A stretch of 64,000 nt of DNA from Kalmanozyma brasiliensis GHG001. Its lineage: Eukaryota > Basidiomycota > Ustilaginomycetes > Ustilaginales. Shown piece by piece: positions 21,110 through 30,848 of the stretch. A program made the position numbers and the translations under genes. Under the pieces are notes generated by a model. It did not search any database, was not told where the DNA came from, and saw nothing but the letters and a program-made list of their open reading frames with translations. Position 1 is the first letter of the stretch. Every line of letters begins with the position of its first letter. Location: positions 186,001 to 250,000 of the forward strand of contig NW_015961954.1 of the NCBI RefSeq assembly GCF_000497045.1, read 5' to 3'.

Positions 21110-21821
21110 GTCTTTCTTCTCCTCTTCTCGCTGTCAAGAGCGGATACCCTTCAGAACAAAGGACTCCTGCGCAGCTGGTCAGCACCTCTTACAGCCTCCT
21201 CTCCTGGTCACGAGCTGATACCCCTACGGCGTCGGACTCTTTCAAGCCTGACGGGGCGCGAGTCTGATCACGAGTAACTCGGGCCGCACGGTCATCGCTC
21301 GGATCGTCAAGCGTACTCATCGTCAAGGCTACATCACCACCGTCACAAACAATCGCCTCCGCCGACATCTACTCGCGCTTAAGGTCGAAGGCCTGCCCAC
21401 GTCAAGACGCACTTCGGTCCGCTCAACAGTACCCTCCGCATCGGTCCGAACGTTTACGACTCGCCGATTCGAACCGCAATACCCGTGGCTGCTCATCCCG
21501 CCTGAACGAGATATCGCGTAGGTTCCTCTCTTTCACCCAATCTTGTTCTTTCTGAGCATCTCCTGACCTCATACTTGCCCTGCGGTCTTCTCTCAGGCAG
21601 GCTCAAGACATCTTCGACCTCTGAAGCGCTACTGACGCCCGCATTTGCCGCATTCTCGTCGTCCGTAACCTCGTTCCTCGCCCGCTGTTTAGGCTGCGGA
21701 ACTTAGCCTCTTCCTCCAGAGAATCCTGCAACCCACCGATTCATCCGCTTTCGTCAAACCTCCTCCAGCTATCACGAAGGGCCGGTCGACACGATCATCC
21801 TCCTCACCCACGAACTATAAG
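21110..21821 (+). promoter_or_regulatory. ATG-free 5' leader with a probable intron (21518-21596)
   Basis: About 0.7 kb contains no ATG on the plus strand. Within it, a GTAGGT donor at 21518, a CTGAC branch near 21563 and a CTCAG acceptor ending at 21596 (or a second AG at 21600) define a typical 79-nt intron. Spliced, the leader would be about 630 nt. The 5' end is approximate. Confidence 0.5.
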
Positions 21822-23062
21822 ATGGACTACCTCCGCAAGAACCTGCTCGGCGCATCCAAGCGCGAGACCACCCCCGCTGTCGCTCGGGAGGGCTCCCCGA
21901 TCTCGGACATCGACGATACCGCGCTCGGCACGGACATTGCCATCGACGCGGCCATTCAGGCAGTGCTGAATGCTCGAAACTCTGCCGGTGCCGCTACTAC
22001 TTCGACTCAATCTGCTCCAGCGAATGCGGTCGGTGACAGGGACGCGACAATGGAGGACACTACCCAGGCGCAGACGGGACCGGTGGAGACGCAGCAGCAG
22101 GGAAACGAGGAGGAGGTTGACGAGCTGATGGATGACGACGACGTTCCGCTGGCGAAGCGGCGAGAGCGAGAGCAGGGACCGCCCACGCCCGATGTTGAGG
22201 CTGCACCCAAGGACGAGGATCGGGCTGCCACAAGTGCTGGCAATGGCGGCGACGCTTCAGCCACCATTGCTGTTCCCAGCAATGCCGCCAACAACACCGT
22301 CACCGACTTGGTTCTGCGCAACAAGAACATTCAGCCCGTCTCTGTACCTGCCCCACTTCCTCTTCCCGTGGTGCAGAGCGATCAGCATCGAGCCAAAATT
22401 GGTCAGCAGCTCGAACAGCAGGCAAACGGCACCACTTCCACCACCAACGATGTCGCCACCAGCAGTCTCGCCGTCAACAACAACGAATCCGCTCCAAAGG
22501 ATGAGCTCGCCGGCACCAATGTCAACCCTGACAACGGAGCCTCCGCCACCACTCTCGCTGCGACCTACGTCGACAATGGTGCTGCCGATGTCAACCTCCC
22601 TTTGGGTCGCCCCATCACCACCGGCGCTAATGACGATGATGACGACGATATGCGGATTGTCAGCACCAACATCGTCCCACGTCTTCCGCTGCCCCCTGCG
22701 GAGCCTCCGGCCATCACGATCATCCTGAGAGACGCGAACAACTACCAGGTGCGCTTCAAGTGCAAGCCTGACAGTAAGTCCTCTTTTCCCCCTCCATTCC
22801 CCCTACACTCTCAAGTCTCTCCATTCGTCCAACTGACCCTTTGCCTTTCCGTACGATGTTCACAGCGAAGTTGATCAAGCTCTTCGAAGCCTATGCCGCA
22901 CGCTTCCAGTGTAATCTCGACCACATCCGTTTCATCTCGCAGAACGGCATTCAGCTGCCTAAGCGCGTGTTCGACCTCACCATCGCCGGCGCCGGTCTGC
23001 AAGACGAGGATGAGATCGATGTCATGCTGGAGCAGCTCGGAGGTGCGCGCTGGTATAAGTAG
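21822..23062 (+). CDS. Acidic protein with C-terminal SUMO-like domain
   Basis: Two exons (21822-22773, 22866-23062) encode 382 residues. The 92-nt intron (GTAAGT, CTGAC, CACAG) falls inside the SUMO-like domain and keeps the frame. Residues 1-295 are disordered, Ala/Thr/Asn/Asp-rich, with acidic runs (EEEVDELMDDDDVP; NDDDDDDMRI). Residues about 297-379 form a beta-grasp fold: ITIILRDANNYQVRFKCKPD, then LIKLFEAYAARF, then IRFISQNGIQL, then LQDEDEIDVMLEQLGG. The last part lines up with the end of SUMO (DEDxIxxxxEQxGG), including the diglycine, and is followed by only five residues (ARWYK). Rad60/Esc2 proteins also have C-terminal SUMO-like domains on long acidic proteins, but usually two of them and usually no processed diglycine. 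Whether it is conjugated, or is a structural Rad60-like factor, is open. Confidence 0.82.
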
Positions 23063-23232
23063 GGTCGAACGGGGGACGCAGCACGCATGGAGCCAGCGCG
23101 AGAGAGGACGAGTCGAAGCAGCTCTTCAGTCAAGGTCGGGATTCAAGTCAAGTCGAAGCAGTCGAAGAAGTATACAATGTCAAGCCTTCACAGTTCTGCA
23201 ATGGTTTACGAGTGAGATATGTGATCGGGAGA

Positions 23233-23700
23233 CTAGAACTGGGCCAAGATGACCATCTTCCAATCGGAAGCGGGCTTATCGACGAGGGATCGAGCGCTGC
23301 CAGGTACTGCAAGGCGGATGAGCTGGACAGCTTGGCCAGAGTCGGAGGTACGCCAGCTCGACTCATCGTCGTGCTCCCGGTGCCACTTCTTTTGATGGGC
23401 TGAGCGGGTTCCGTTGCGAAAGCACGGTGCGGGTGCGAGACGATCAGCTGTGTATAGGGAAAGTGTGTCAGTGAACGAGCTCTGCCTGTCGAAGAAGAAA
23501 TCTTACTCACCATGACCAGTAGCGTTCGTTTGCGCAAGACCCCGCACGGACGGCACCGGTGTTCCTCCCACCACGCTACCGAGAACAACCAAGAGGATGG
23601 CAACCAACCACCTCACCGCCATAGGCTTCCCCCAAACGCCCGAGTTCGCACCCCGCCCCATACCGACGGGCACGGGCGGCTTGGAGTCGTAATACGGCAT
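23233..23700 (-). CDS. Small single-span membrane or secreted protein, unknown function
   Basis: Two exons on the minus strand (23700-23511 and 23447-23233) encode 134 residues. The 63-nt intron has a GTGAGT donor and a CACAG acceptor, and the frame stays open for 71 codons after it. A TATA box lies 66 bp upstream of the ATG. The first 26 residues are Pro/Gly-rich. One hydrophobic segment follows at about 28-46 (WLVAILLVVLGSVVGG). Two N-glycosylation sequons (NAT, NGT) lie after it. Translation from the internal ATG at codon 27 would place that segment at the N-terminus as a good signal peptide, so the protein could be a signal-anchored or a secreted product of about 108 residues. I recognise no family. 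It is convergent with the SUMO-like gene, 170 bp between stops. Confidence 0.6.
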
Positions 23701-24377
23701 ATGGAGCGCTGACAGTAGGGTGTTTGCGACGGGCTTTGGTTCACCCGCTCACAAAAGAGCAAGGGTTATATATGCACGTCGTTGCAGCTTCACATCTTGG
23801 CAGACCGAGCAAAGGCCGCGAGGCCGACCGACGAACACCGACGAACAATGACAGCCAGCCACTCAACGACAGCAGATCGGGATGAAGACCGAAATGACGG
23901 GGTGCGAGGACGATGAACGGCGTGCCGCTCTTGTGGCGCCTGTTGCCAGGACAGCGGTAGTACTGCCGACACGTCCCTCTCTCATCTCTCCGATGCCACG
24001 GTGGGCGGAGGCAAACCTTCCCACGCCCACACACAACGGCCTTGCGGCTGATTGGGACACCCACGATTCTCATCCGAAGTCGTTTCCCGGCCAAAGGCTG
24101 ATCAAAGGTGGTCACATCATGAAAGGTTGCGATCGTGGCGGCGGTGACGCGTGTGGGTCGCGATCGAGATGAGATCTTAGTCAGATGGCTAAGTTGATCG
24201 GATTGCAGTAATGATACAGTGATGGGTGTTCGGTGTGCTGAAATGTTCGTTTCGAGCGCTGCCTTTGCACTTTTGGGAGGCGTTCATGCCCATCCAATGC
24301 TGCTGAATATGCTGCCGGTGTCGGGGAAGGGGTATCTGTCGGCGTGCACGCAGCAGCAAAGGTGGCCTGTCGCTTGC
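23701..24377. other. Intergenic region between SmD2 and the small membrane protein
   Basis: This holds the promoter of the small minus-strand gene and the 3' flank of SmD2. Apart from the TATA box at 23766-23774 I see no gene, repeat or RNA signature. Confidence 0.5.
23766..23774 (-). promoter_or_regulatory. TATA box of the small membrane-protein gene
   Basis: CATATATAA on the minus strand, 66 bp upstream of the ATG at 23700. No other ATG on that strand intervenes except one directly abutting the start. Confidence 0.55.
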
Positions 24378-24810
24378 TCAAGCAGTATTTCTGAGCACCA
24401 GCACAACCGAATCTCCCCTCAGGAACATCTTGGAGATGAACCGGTCCTTGTTGATCGGCTTCTTGCCCTTGCCCTTGGGCACCTCGGTCCACATCTCCTT
24501 GACATTTTCGAGAACCATATTCGAGTGACGGTCGAACGCCTTGACGCGGGCGAGGAGCTTCTTGTTGTTGCGCAGTGCGATGAGGATTTGCGTGTGATTA
24601 CGGACGGACTGCTGAAGTACCGAGAGCGGGCCCTGGGAGATCTCGTATTGCTCCAGCTCGCGGATTTGCGATTGGTCCAGCTCGGATTTGGGGACGTTGA
24701 CGTATTGACTGTGGGAAGAAGGGGATTCGGCGTGGGTCAGCGTTAGTGTCTCTGCGCTCAGGTCCATGGTGGACGCTACAGCGACCTAGTAGCGGGTCGG
24801 CTTACCTCAT
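24378..24810 (-). CDS. SMD2: Small nuclear ribonucleoprotein Sm D2
   Basis: Two exons: a 5-nt first exon (24810-24806, ATGAG) and 24708-24378. They give 111 residues starting [13 protein letters not shown]. The 97-nt intron begins GTAAGC, has CTAAC/CTGAC branch sites and ends CCCACAG. The long frame that starts at an ATG inside this intron (24767) would add 20 odd residues and ignore good splice signals, so I reject it. The Sm fold is clear: Sm1 ([40 protein letters not shown]), the D2-specific insert ([14 protein letters not shown]) and Sm2 ([18 protein letters not shown]). SmD2 is part of the heptameric ring on U1, U2, U4 and U5 snRNAs in the nucleus. Confidence 0.93.
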
Positions 24811-25208
24811 GATGATGTCCGTGGGCCAGAAGACGAGATGCGAGCAAGTCAATATGGTGGAAGACAGCAAAGAGGATGTCGAAGAAGTCGCGGTATCTGA
24901 CGCTCAAGCCAAATTCGGTTCCGATTCTTCGCAGCGCACAGAGCTGAAGGCGTGGAGGGTCTTGTGCCGAATTGAATGACACTCATCAAGCGTGTCTATA
25001 AGTCCGGATTTTTTGCAATCAATTTCGAGAAGCAGATCGAGTCATGGAACCCTTTTTCTTCACAAAAAGTTGGTTTTGGTGGAAGCTTTTGGCCGCTTGG
25101 ACGTCGGAATGGCAAGATCAAGACAGCTCGCTCATACCTTCCTCCTCCACTACTACCATCATCTCACCTCGAACATAGGACAAGGCACTGACTGTCACGA
25201 ACTCAGTC
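24811..25208. promoter_or_regulatory. Divergent promoter region, SmD2 / GluRS
   Basis: This 398 bp lies between two divergent housekeeping genes. A TATA-like CTATAAG occurs at 24996-25002 on the plus strand. The ATG at 25044 would open a 39-codon upstream frame, so the real start of transcription is probably downstream of it. Confidence 0.45.
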
Positions 25209-27737
25209 ATGGTTGCTCCTACGCTCAAGCTCGATCCTCAGGCAAGGGTCGCGCCCCTCGCACCCATTGCTCTCGCCAAGCTCGTCGCTGCTGCTGATCC
25301 CGCTCAGGCGCCTACCCTCGTCTTTGAGGACGGTGTTGCACCCACACTTGAGCTCCCCAACGCCGCTCCCGTTGAAGGCTACCTTCATATCATCCGCGAG
25401 CTCGCCTCGCACTACGCCAGCCTCGGTCTCTCCGGTGCCGACAAGGACCAGAGCGCACAGGTCAACCTCTACGTCAGCCAGGGTGACAACCTCCTCCTCG
25501 CCGACTTCCAGACCGCCACCGCCACCGCCGACAGTCTCGACCAGCACCTTGCTCTTCGCACCTTTCTCGTCGGTCATGCTATCACTGCTGCCGATGTGGC
25601 CATCTGGGCTGCTGTGCGTGCCAACTCGCCCGTCATCGGTCTGGTGAGGAAGGGTCTCCACAAGCACCTCCAGCGCTGGTTCAACCACATCGACTCGCTC
25701 CCTCCCGTTTCTGACGCCGTCGTCCAGCTCGCCGACGCCAAAGCCGAAAAGTTCAAGAACAAGAAGACCGCCGCCGGCTTCGACCTCTTCCTCAAAGACG
25801 CTCAGCAGGGTCAGGTCGTCACCCGTTTCCCACCCGAGCCTTCCGGATACCTCCACGTCGGCCATGCCAAAGCTGCCATCCTCAACCAATATTTCGCTCG
25901 CCAGTACAACGGCAAGCTCATCATCCGTTTCGACGACACCAATCCGAGCAAGGAGAAGGAGGAATTTGAGCAGTCGATCATCGAGGACCTCGCGTTGCTC
26001 GGCATCAAAGGCGACGTTACCAGCCATACCTCGGACTACTTTGACAAGCTCTACCAGCTTGCGATCCAGATGATCCAGCTCGGCAAGGCGTACGCGGACG
26101 ACACGGTGCAGGAACAGATGCGTGCCGAGCGCATGGACGGCATCCCATCGAAGCGACGTGAAGCCTCGATCGAGGAGAACATGACGCGGTTCGCCGAGAT
26201 GTCCACCGGCTCGGCCGAGGGGCGCAAGTGGTGTTTGCGCGCAAAGATCTCGTACGAGGACCCGAACAAGGCGATGCGCGATCCGGTCATCTACCGCTGC
26301 AACCCGGATGTGACGCATCATCGCACGGGAAACACATGGAAGGTGTACCCCACCTACGACTTTGCCTGCCCCATCGTCGACTCCATCGAGGGGGTGACGC
26401 ATGCGCTGCGTACCAACGAATACCGCGATCGCAACCCGCAGTACTACTGGATGCTCGACGCGCTCCAACTGCGCAAGGTCGACATTTGGGATTTCGGTCG
26501 ATTGAACTTCGTGTATACGCTGCTGAGCAAGCGCAAGCTGCAGTGGTTTGTCGATAATGGAGTGGTGGGTGGATGGGACGATCCGAGGTTCCCGACGGTA
26601 AGGGGGATCAGGAGGAGGGGAATGACGATCGAAACGATCCAGGAGTTCATCTTGGCCCAAGGCCCTTCGCAGCAGATCATCAACATGGAGTGGGATAACA
26701 TTTGGACGATCAACAAGCGCATCATTGATCCTGTTGTTCCGCGATACACTGCCTTGGACAAGGAGGGCCTTGTCAAGGTGACTGTCAAGGGTGCTTCTCC
26801 GCGTCATACGAAGGAGGTTGCGCGACACAAGAAGAATGCGGAGCTGGGAACGAAGGTGACAGTCTTCGACGATGTGGTTTATGTGGAGCAGGCGGACGCG
26901 CGTTCGTTCGCCGCTGGCGAAGAAGTGACGTTCATGGACTGGGGCAACGTGATCATCGATTCGAAGGAGCAGGATGCCGCAGGCAACGTCTCCGCCATCT
27001 CGGCCACCGCCCACCTCGACGGCGATTTCAAGAAGACCAAGAAGAAAGTCACCTGGCTCGCCGCCTCATCCTCCAACGACCTGGTAGAGATCGACCTGCT
27101 CGACTTCGATTACCTCATCACCAAGAAGAAGCTCGAGGAGGACGACAACTTTGCCGACTTTGTCACGCCCAATTCCGAGTTCAGGGCTGTTGCGCTCGCC
27201 GACAACAACGTTGTCAGCCTCAAACAGGGTGCTGCGATCCAGTTTGAGCGCAAGGGGTACTACATTTTGGATGCGGTCAAGGGTAAAGAGGGGAGGATGG
27301 AGTTCATCAAGATTCCGGATGGGAAACAGGCTAGTTCGGCGAGCAAGGTTGCTCCCGATGAGGCGGTCGAGGCAAAGAAGGCGGCAGCACAGAAGGCTCG
27401 CGCCGAGAAGGCGGCGGCTAAGGCGAAGAAGGAGGCTGAGAAGCAGGAACGCAAGGCAAAGAAGGCGATGGAGCACGGCGATGGTGTTGGGTTTGTCGCG
27501 GGCAAAGTCGGGGCAGGTGTCGCAGCCGCTACCGCCGGTCTGGCCGGCGCAATCGCCGCGCGCAAGGAGGACCAGGCCCAAGCGTCGAACCCCGAGACGT
27601 CCAAGGCAAGCTCCCACTTTCCCGAAATCATCGACACCGGCAAAGGAAAGATCAACATGTACGACGCTCCGGTCATCACCACCAACATCCCCACGCCCGT
27701 CGAGACAAAGATGTACTCCATGAACAAGATTCTTTAG
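25209..27737 (+). CDS. GUS1: Glutamyl-tRNA synthetase, cytosolic
   Basis: A single exon of 842 residues. The N-terminal ~170 residues form a GST-like domain, which in yeast Gus1 binds Arc1. The class I catalytic core starts at about 200 with the HIGH motif as HVGH (RFPPEPSGYLHVGHAKAA). The KMSKS-type loop is LLSKRKL at about 438. The anticodon-binding beta barrels follow to about 710. The enzyme charges tRNA-Glu in the cytosol. In yeast the cytosolic enzyme also mis-charges mitochondrial tRNA-Gln for the GatFAB amidotransferase; GatB is in this window. Unusual is a 125-residue C-terminal extension: a Lys/Ala/Glu-rich charged helix (about 717-755), a Gly/Ala-rich hydrophobic stretch and a tail ending in NIPTPVETKMYSMNKIL. 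Confidence 0.95.
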   Translation: MVAPTLKLDPQARVAPLAPIALAKLVAAADPAQAPTLVFEDGVAPTLELPNAAPVEGYLHIIRELASHYASLGLSGADKDQSAQVNLYVSQGDNLLLADFQTATATADSLDQHLALRTFLVGHAITAADVAIWAAVRANSPVIGLVRKGLHKHLQRWFNHIDSLPPVSDAVVQLADAKAEKFKNKKTAAGFDLFLKDAQQGQVVTRFPPEPSGYLHVGHAKAAILNQYFARQYNGKLIIRFDDTNPSKEKEEFEQSIIEDLALLGIKGDVTSHTSDYFDKLYQLAIQMIQLGKAYADDTVQEQMRAERMDGIPSKRREASIEENMTRFAEMSTGSAEGRKWCLRAKISYEDPNKAMRDPVIYRCNPDVTHHRTGNTWKVYPTYDFACPIVDSIEGVTHALRTNEYRDRNPQYYWMLDALQLRKVDIWDFGRLNFVYTLLSKRKLQWFVDNGVVGGWDDPRFPTVRGIRRRGMTIETIQEFILAQGPSQQIINMEWDNIWTINKRIIDPVVPRYTALDKEGLVKVTVKGASPRHTKEVARHKKNAELGTKVTVFDDVVYVEQADARSFAAGEEVTFMDWGNVIIDSKEQDAAGNVSAISATAHLDGDFKKTKKKVTWLAASSSNDLVEIDLLDFDYLITKKKLEEDDNFADFVTPNSEFRAVALADNNVVSLKQGAAIQFERKGYYILDAVKGKEGRMEFIKIPDGKQASSASKVAPDEAVEAKKAAAQKARAEKAAAKAKKEAEKQERKAKKAMEHGDGVGFVAGKVGAGVAAATAGLAGAIAARKEDQAQASNPETSKASSHFPEIIDTGKGKINMYDAPVITTNIPTPVETKMYSMNKIL

Positions 27738-27867
27738 TTAGTTGTCAATGGCAAAGCTGTCGAGATCGTATCCAACGTCGTGATGTGTTGTGTGAAGTAG
27801 CTCGATTGCAACTCTATCGAATCAGTGTCGTGCGATGGTCCGTCGTGTCCCGCTGTGCGGTGTGGGC

Positions 27868-30306
27868 TCAGAAAATGTTCATATCCTCCAACCCCTCCTC
27901 GTCCTCCTGCTGAACGACGAGTCGATCCTCCTCATCCACATCCACCGCCTCTGTCGTCCTCCGCTGGCGCAGGATGCGATCCGCATACTCGACGCGCTTC
28001 TGCTGCAGCTCCACCCCACCCTCACTATGCATCCCCGTCAGATCCGTCGCCTCACCTTTGGCCCTCTTCTCCTCCAACACTTCCTCCATTCGCTGGCGCC
28101 TCTCCTCCTCAAGCCGTGTCCACTTGCGGATCACCCGTTCGCGCTCCTCGATCGCCCGCTTGCGTCGCTGCTCCACCGCCGGCGACATGGTCACCACAAA
28201 CAACACTGCCGGCAAGATCCAGCTTGACACCAACACTTTTTCTGCCAACGTCGGGCGACGACGGTGCGAGGAGGCGAGACCGAGCTCGGCATCCTCCCCA
28301 TCAAGCCCGAGGTGCGCTAGCTGATCGAGGCACCAGTCGGTGCTCCACGCCCGTGCTGTTTGCCTCACGGGCGCTTGGGGTGGCGGTAGAGGTGCGAATG
28401 GGTTTTCTTCCGTCTGACGCTCCACGACCTCCTCCTGCGCAGGTGCGACGGGCACATTCGCGCCCATCGGCGCAGCAGGCGCAGCCGGTGGCACAACAGG
28501 CCGAACCAACCGCTGTCGAATCCGCATCCGCCTCTGTACAATCCGGTAGCTTTCGAAGACCACATAAACAGTGGCCATCCCCAACACAAAGTATCGCTTG
28601 ACCGTATCGGCCCCTCGCAGCACCATCGAGAGGAGGATGCCCACTTTGAAGCCCACGAAGAAGAGCGGGATGACGATCGCGGTGAGGTCTGTCCAGGTGA
28701 TGGCGCGGATTGCGGCGGTGGTGGATCGGAGTAGGCGGGCAAGAGGGGTGGTTTCAAGGGCCGGTGCGGGTGCAGCGCCCGGGGCAGTGGCGGTGGGTCC
28801 AGAGGATGCGGTTGCCGCGGTGGACGGCTGCGCCTGGATGAGACGGCCGAGCATGATGATGTTGTCCAGCTTGTCGGTCATGGCGCGGAGAGTGGTGATG
28901 CGGTGGAGGAGGGTGTGGAGCGCCTCGCTGCGCTGGGCGGCTAGTGACGTTGTAGCGACGCGCAAAAGGTACGGCAGGCCACGATGGGAGACCTGCTGAT
29001 ACAGATACTCCGTCTCTGGAGCATCGCTCGCAGAAGCGGCTGACGCGGCTTCATCCTCACTGGGCACGCGGACCGGATCCCAGCCGAGTAAAGTCGTCTC
29101 GACACTGGTGAGAAGGTCGCTCTGTGTCGCGGGTTGCGCGGACGTCGAAGTTGGTGTGGCTTGCTGCGCTACCTGCGACTCGTCGTAGATGCGCTCGTAG
29201 AGGAGCACGTACTCGTCGCAGGCTGTACTGAGCGCCTCGACGAGCAAAGGCCAATTTTCGGGTGCAGTGACCCGGAGTGTCTCTTCCAGTACGGCATACG
29301 CATCAGCACCAACCTGGGCGGTCGACAGGTCGATCATTTCCTCGTTGCTACTGGATCCAAGCACGTCCACGTCGGTGGCTGGGATGCTAGATGTGGACTG
29401 CGTTGGCAGAAGGTTGGGCTCAGTGAAGTAGGGCTCGAATGATGGGGTCCAGTGAGGAGGATGCTCGGTCGACGCGGCTGAAAGTTGAGGCGGCACGTCA
29501 TCGTCAACGTCGGCGTGTGGGCCAGCTTGATGTGTCAACGTGGAGCGTAGCAGGCTTTGCTGGTGTTGATGCTGCAATTGCTGCTGTTGTCGTTTGAAAG
29601 AGCCCCGCCTTGATGGTGTGGGACGGTTCTGTGGGTCTGACCACGCGTCGGGGCGAATGACAAGATGAAGCGACAGCGGCTCAGCCTCCTCGAGCTAAGG
29701 AAAGATACCAATGAATCAAAGAATCAAGCGTCAGTGACTGGACACGCACAGACCTTTACTGGATTGGAAACTCTGCATGGGGTTCGTACTCACCTTCTCT
29801 GCGAGATGGCCCAAGACCTCGGTGTCGCTGAGTATGCGACCGGACCGAATGCAGCGCATGCCGCTTGCACGCGGAGCACCGGCCCATGTCGCTTCGATGA
29901 TCTGCTTGAGCGACAAAACGGTATCGGTTGCCTTGAACTTGACGACGGCCGAATCTTTGTCAAGCGAAGGGCACTTGATTGCCACGAACATATCGTCTGC
30001 GCTCGATAGAGTGTGGGAACTCGCGCTGTTCGGGGCACCTTCCGCATCGGGCAAGGAGCGTTGACGAGTCTCCGATGCTGGAGATCGACTGCCTGTTATG
30101 GGCGCTGGCAGTTCGTCGTGATGGGACCGCACAAATGGGTTGGAGGAAGCCGCCGTTGATGTGGGTGGAGAGGCAGGGTTGGGAGCGTGCGAACTCGAAG
30201 GTGATGGCATGCTGCCGGAGGGTTGGGAAGGGCCGAGTCGCGGATGATGCTGGCCCTGGTGATGCTGGTGGCGGAAGTGTTGGGAGGGATCGGATGATGG
30301 ATCCAT
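27868..30306 (-). CDS. Ubiquitin-like domain membrane protein, Herp/Usa1-like
   Basis: Two exons on the minus strand, 30306-29794 and 29694-27868, encode 779 residues. The 99-nt intron (GTGAGTACG to TCCTTAG) interrupts the ubiquitin-like domain, and splicing restores its last strand (LEEAEPLSLHLVIRP). The domain lies at about 105-187, after a disordered Ser/Pro/His-rich start. Two close hydrophobic segments lie at about 506-550 (LTAIVIPLFFVGFKVGILLSM; YFVLGMATVYVVFESY). A third follows near 660 (WILPAVLFVVTM), then a charged coiled coil (about 670-720). A ubiquitin-like N-terminus plus a membrane hairpin fits the Herp/Usa1 class of ER-associated degradation scaffolds. Dsc3 of the Golgi Dsc E3 ligase is the main alternative. 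The assignment is by architecture. Confidence 0.75.
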
Positions 30307-30848
30307 GATGTCAGGTACGCAGGCCCTGATAGCCTGTCCTTGCGATGTCTGATATCTCCTAATGACACATCGAGTAAGGGCGAAGCAACACAGAGTCGGA
30401 ACGCTCTACTGAAGCGTGGTGTGGGCAGATCGAGTAGTGAGCAAATAGCGAGCACGTTTGTCAGCAGCTTCGGTCTGCTGATTGTGATCGATTGTCGACG
30501 AAGATGCTGAGCTGGTTGATGAGAAGAAGGCGACTACGGCCGTGAGGTGGGAGCAAGAGCAACGGTCGGTGCTTCCGGAGCACTTCTGACGTGGAGGCAG
30601 CGCTCTCTTAAGTCACACAGTGGCTGCGCTGTGGGGGAAATTTCACGCGGCAAGGCCGACACAGGTCGCTTGGCTGACTTTTCAGAGCCGGCAAGCTGGA
30701 CCCCTCTTTAGCAATTCACGCTGCAGCTTGCATCACCGATTCGCTTTGTAGCAAGGGTCTCACAGCTCACGGACCCTCTTGTCGATTGATCTAGCTTGCC
30801 TCTCGACCACCAAGCATCGCCCTCATCAGGGCCGAGGCAACCATAAGC
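30307..30848. promoter_or_regulatory. Divergent promoter region, ubiquitin-like gene / VPS28
   Basis: This 542 bp lies between divergent start codons. I see no TATA box, repeat or frame that looks real. Confidence 0.45.

Larger units (their letters stand above)
19880..21821. other. 1.9 kb gap with repeat cluster and long leader
   Basis: The left part (19889-20337) is a degenerate repeat cluster. The middle (20,340-21,070) has only short frames with no domain. The right part (21,079-21,821) has a TATA box, no ATG and a good intron, and reads as the 5' leader of the SUMO-like gene. Confidence 0.5.

Noticed and set aside
21455..21515. GATTCGAACC resembling a tRNA B box on the minus strand
   Set aside because: No matching A box, acceptor stem or anticodon arm can be formed in the flanking sequence.
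21252..21518. 89-codon open frame inside the leader of the SUMO-like gene
   Set aside because: It has no ATG, its stop overlaps the predicted splice donor, and the spliced continuation ends soon after. It reads better as an untranslated leader.
24748..24767. ATG at 24767 as the SmD2 start
   Set aside because: It lies within a segment bounded by GTAAGC and CCCACAG with branch sites. Splicing gives the family-like start [13 protein letters not shown].
25203..27014. 603-codon minus-strand frame opposite GluRS
   Set aside because: Same cause: antisense of GC-rich coding sequence, with no recognisable motif, while the plus strand has a full aminoacyl-tRNA synthetase.
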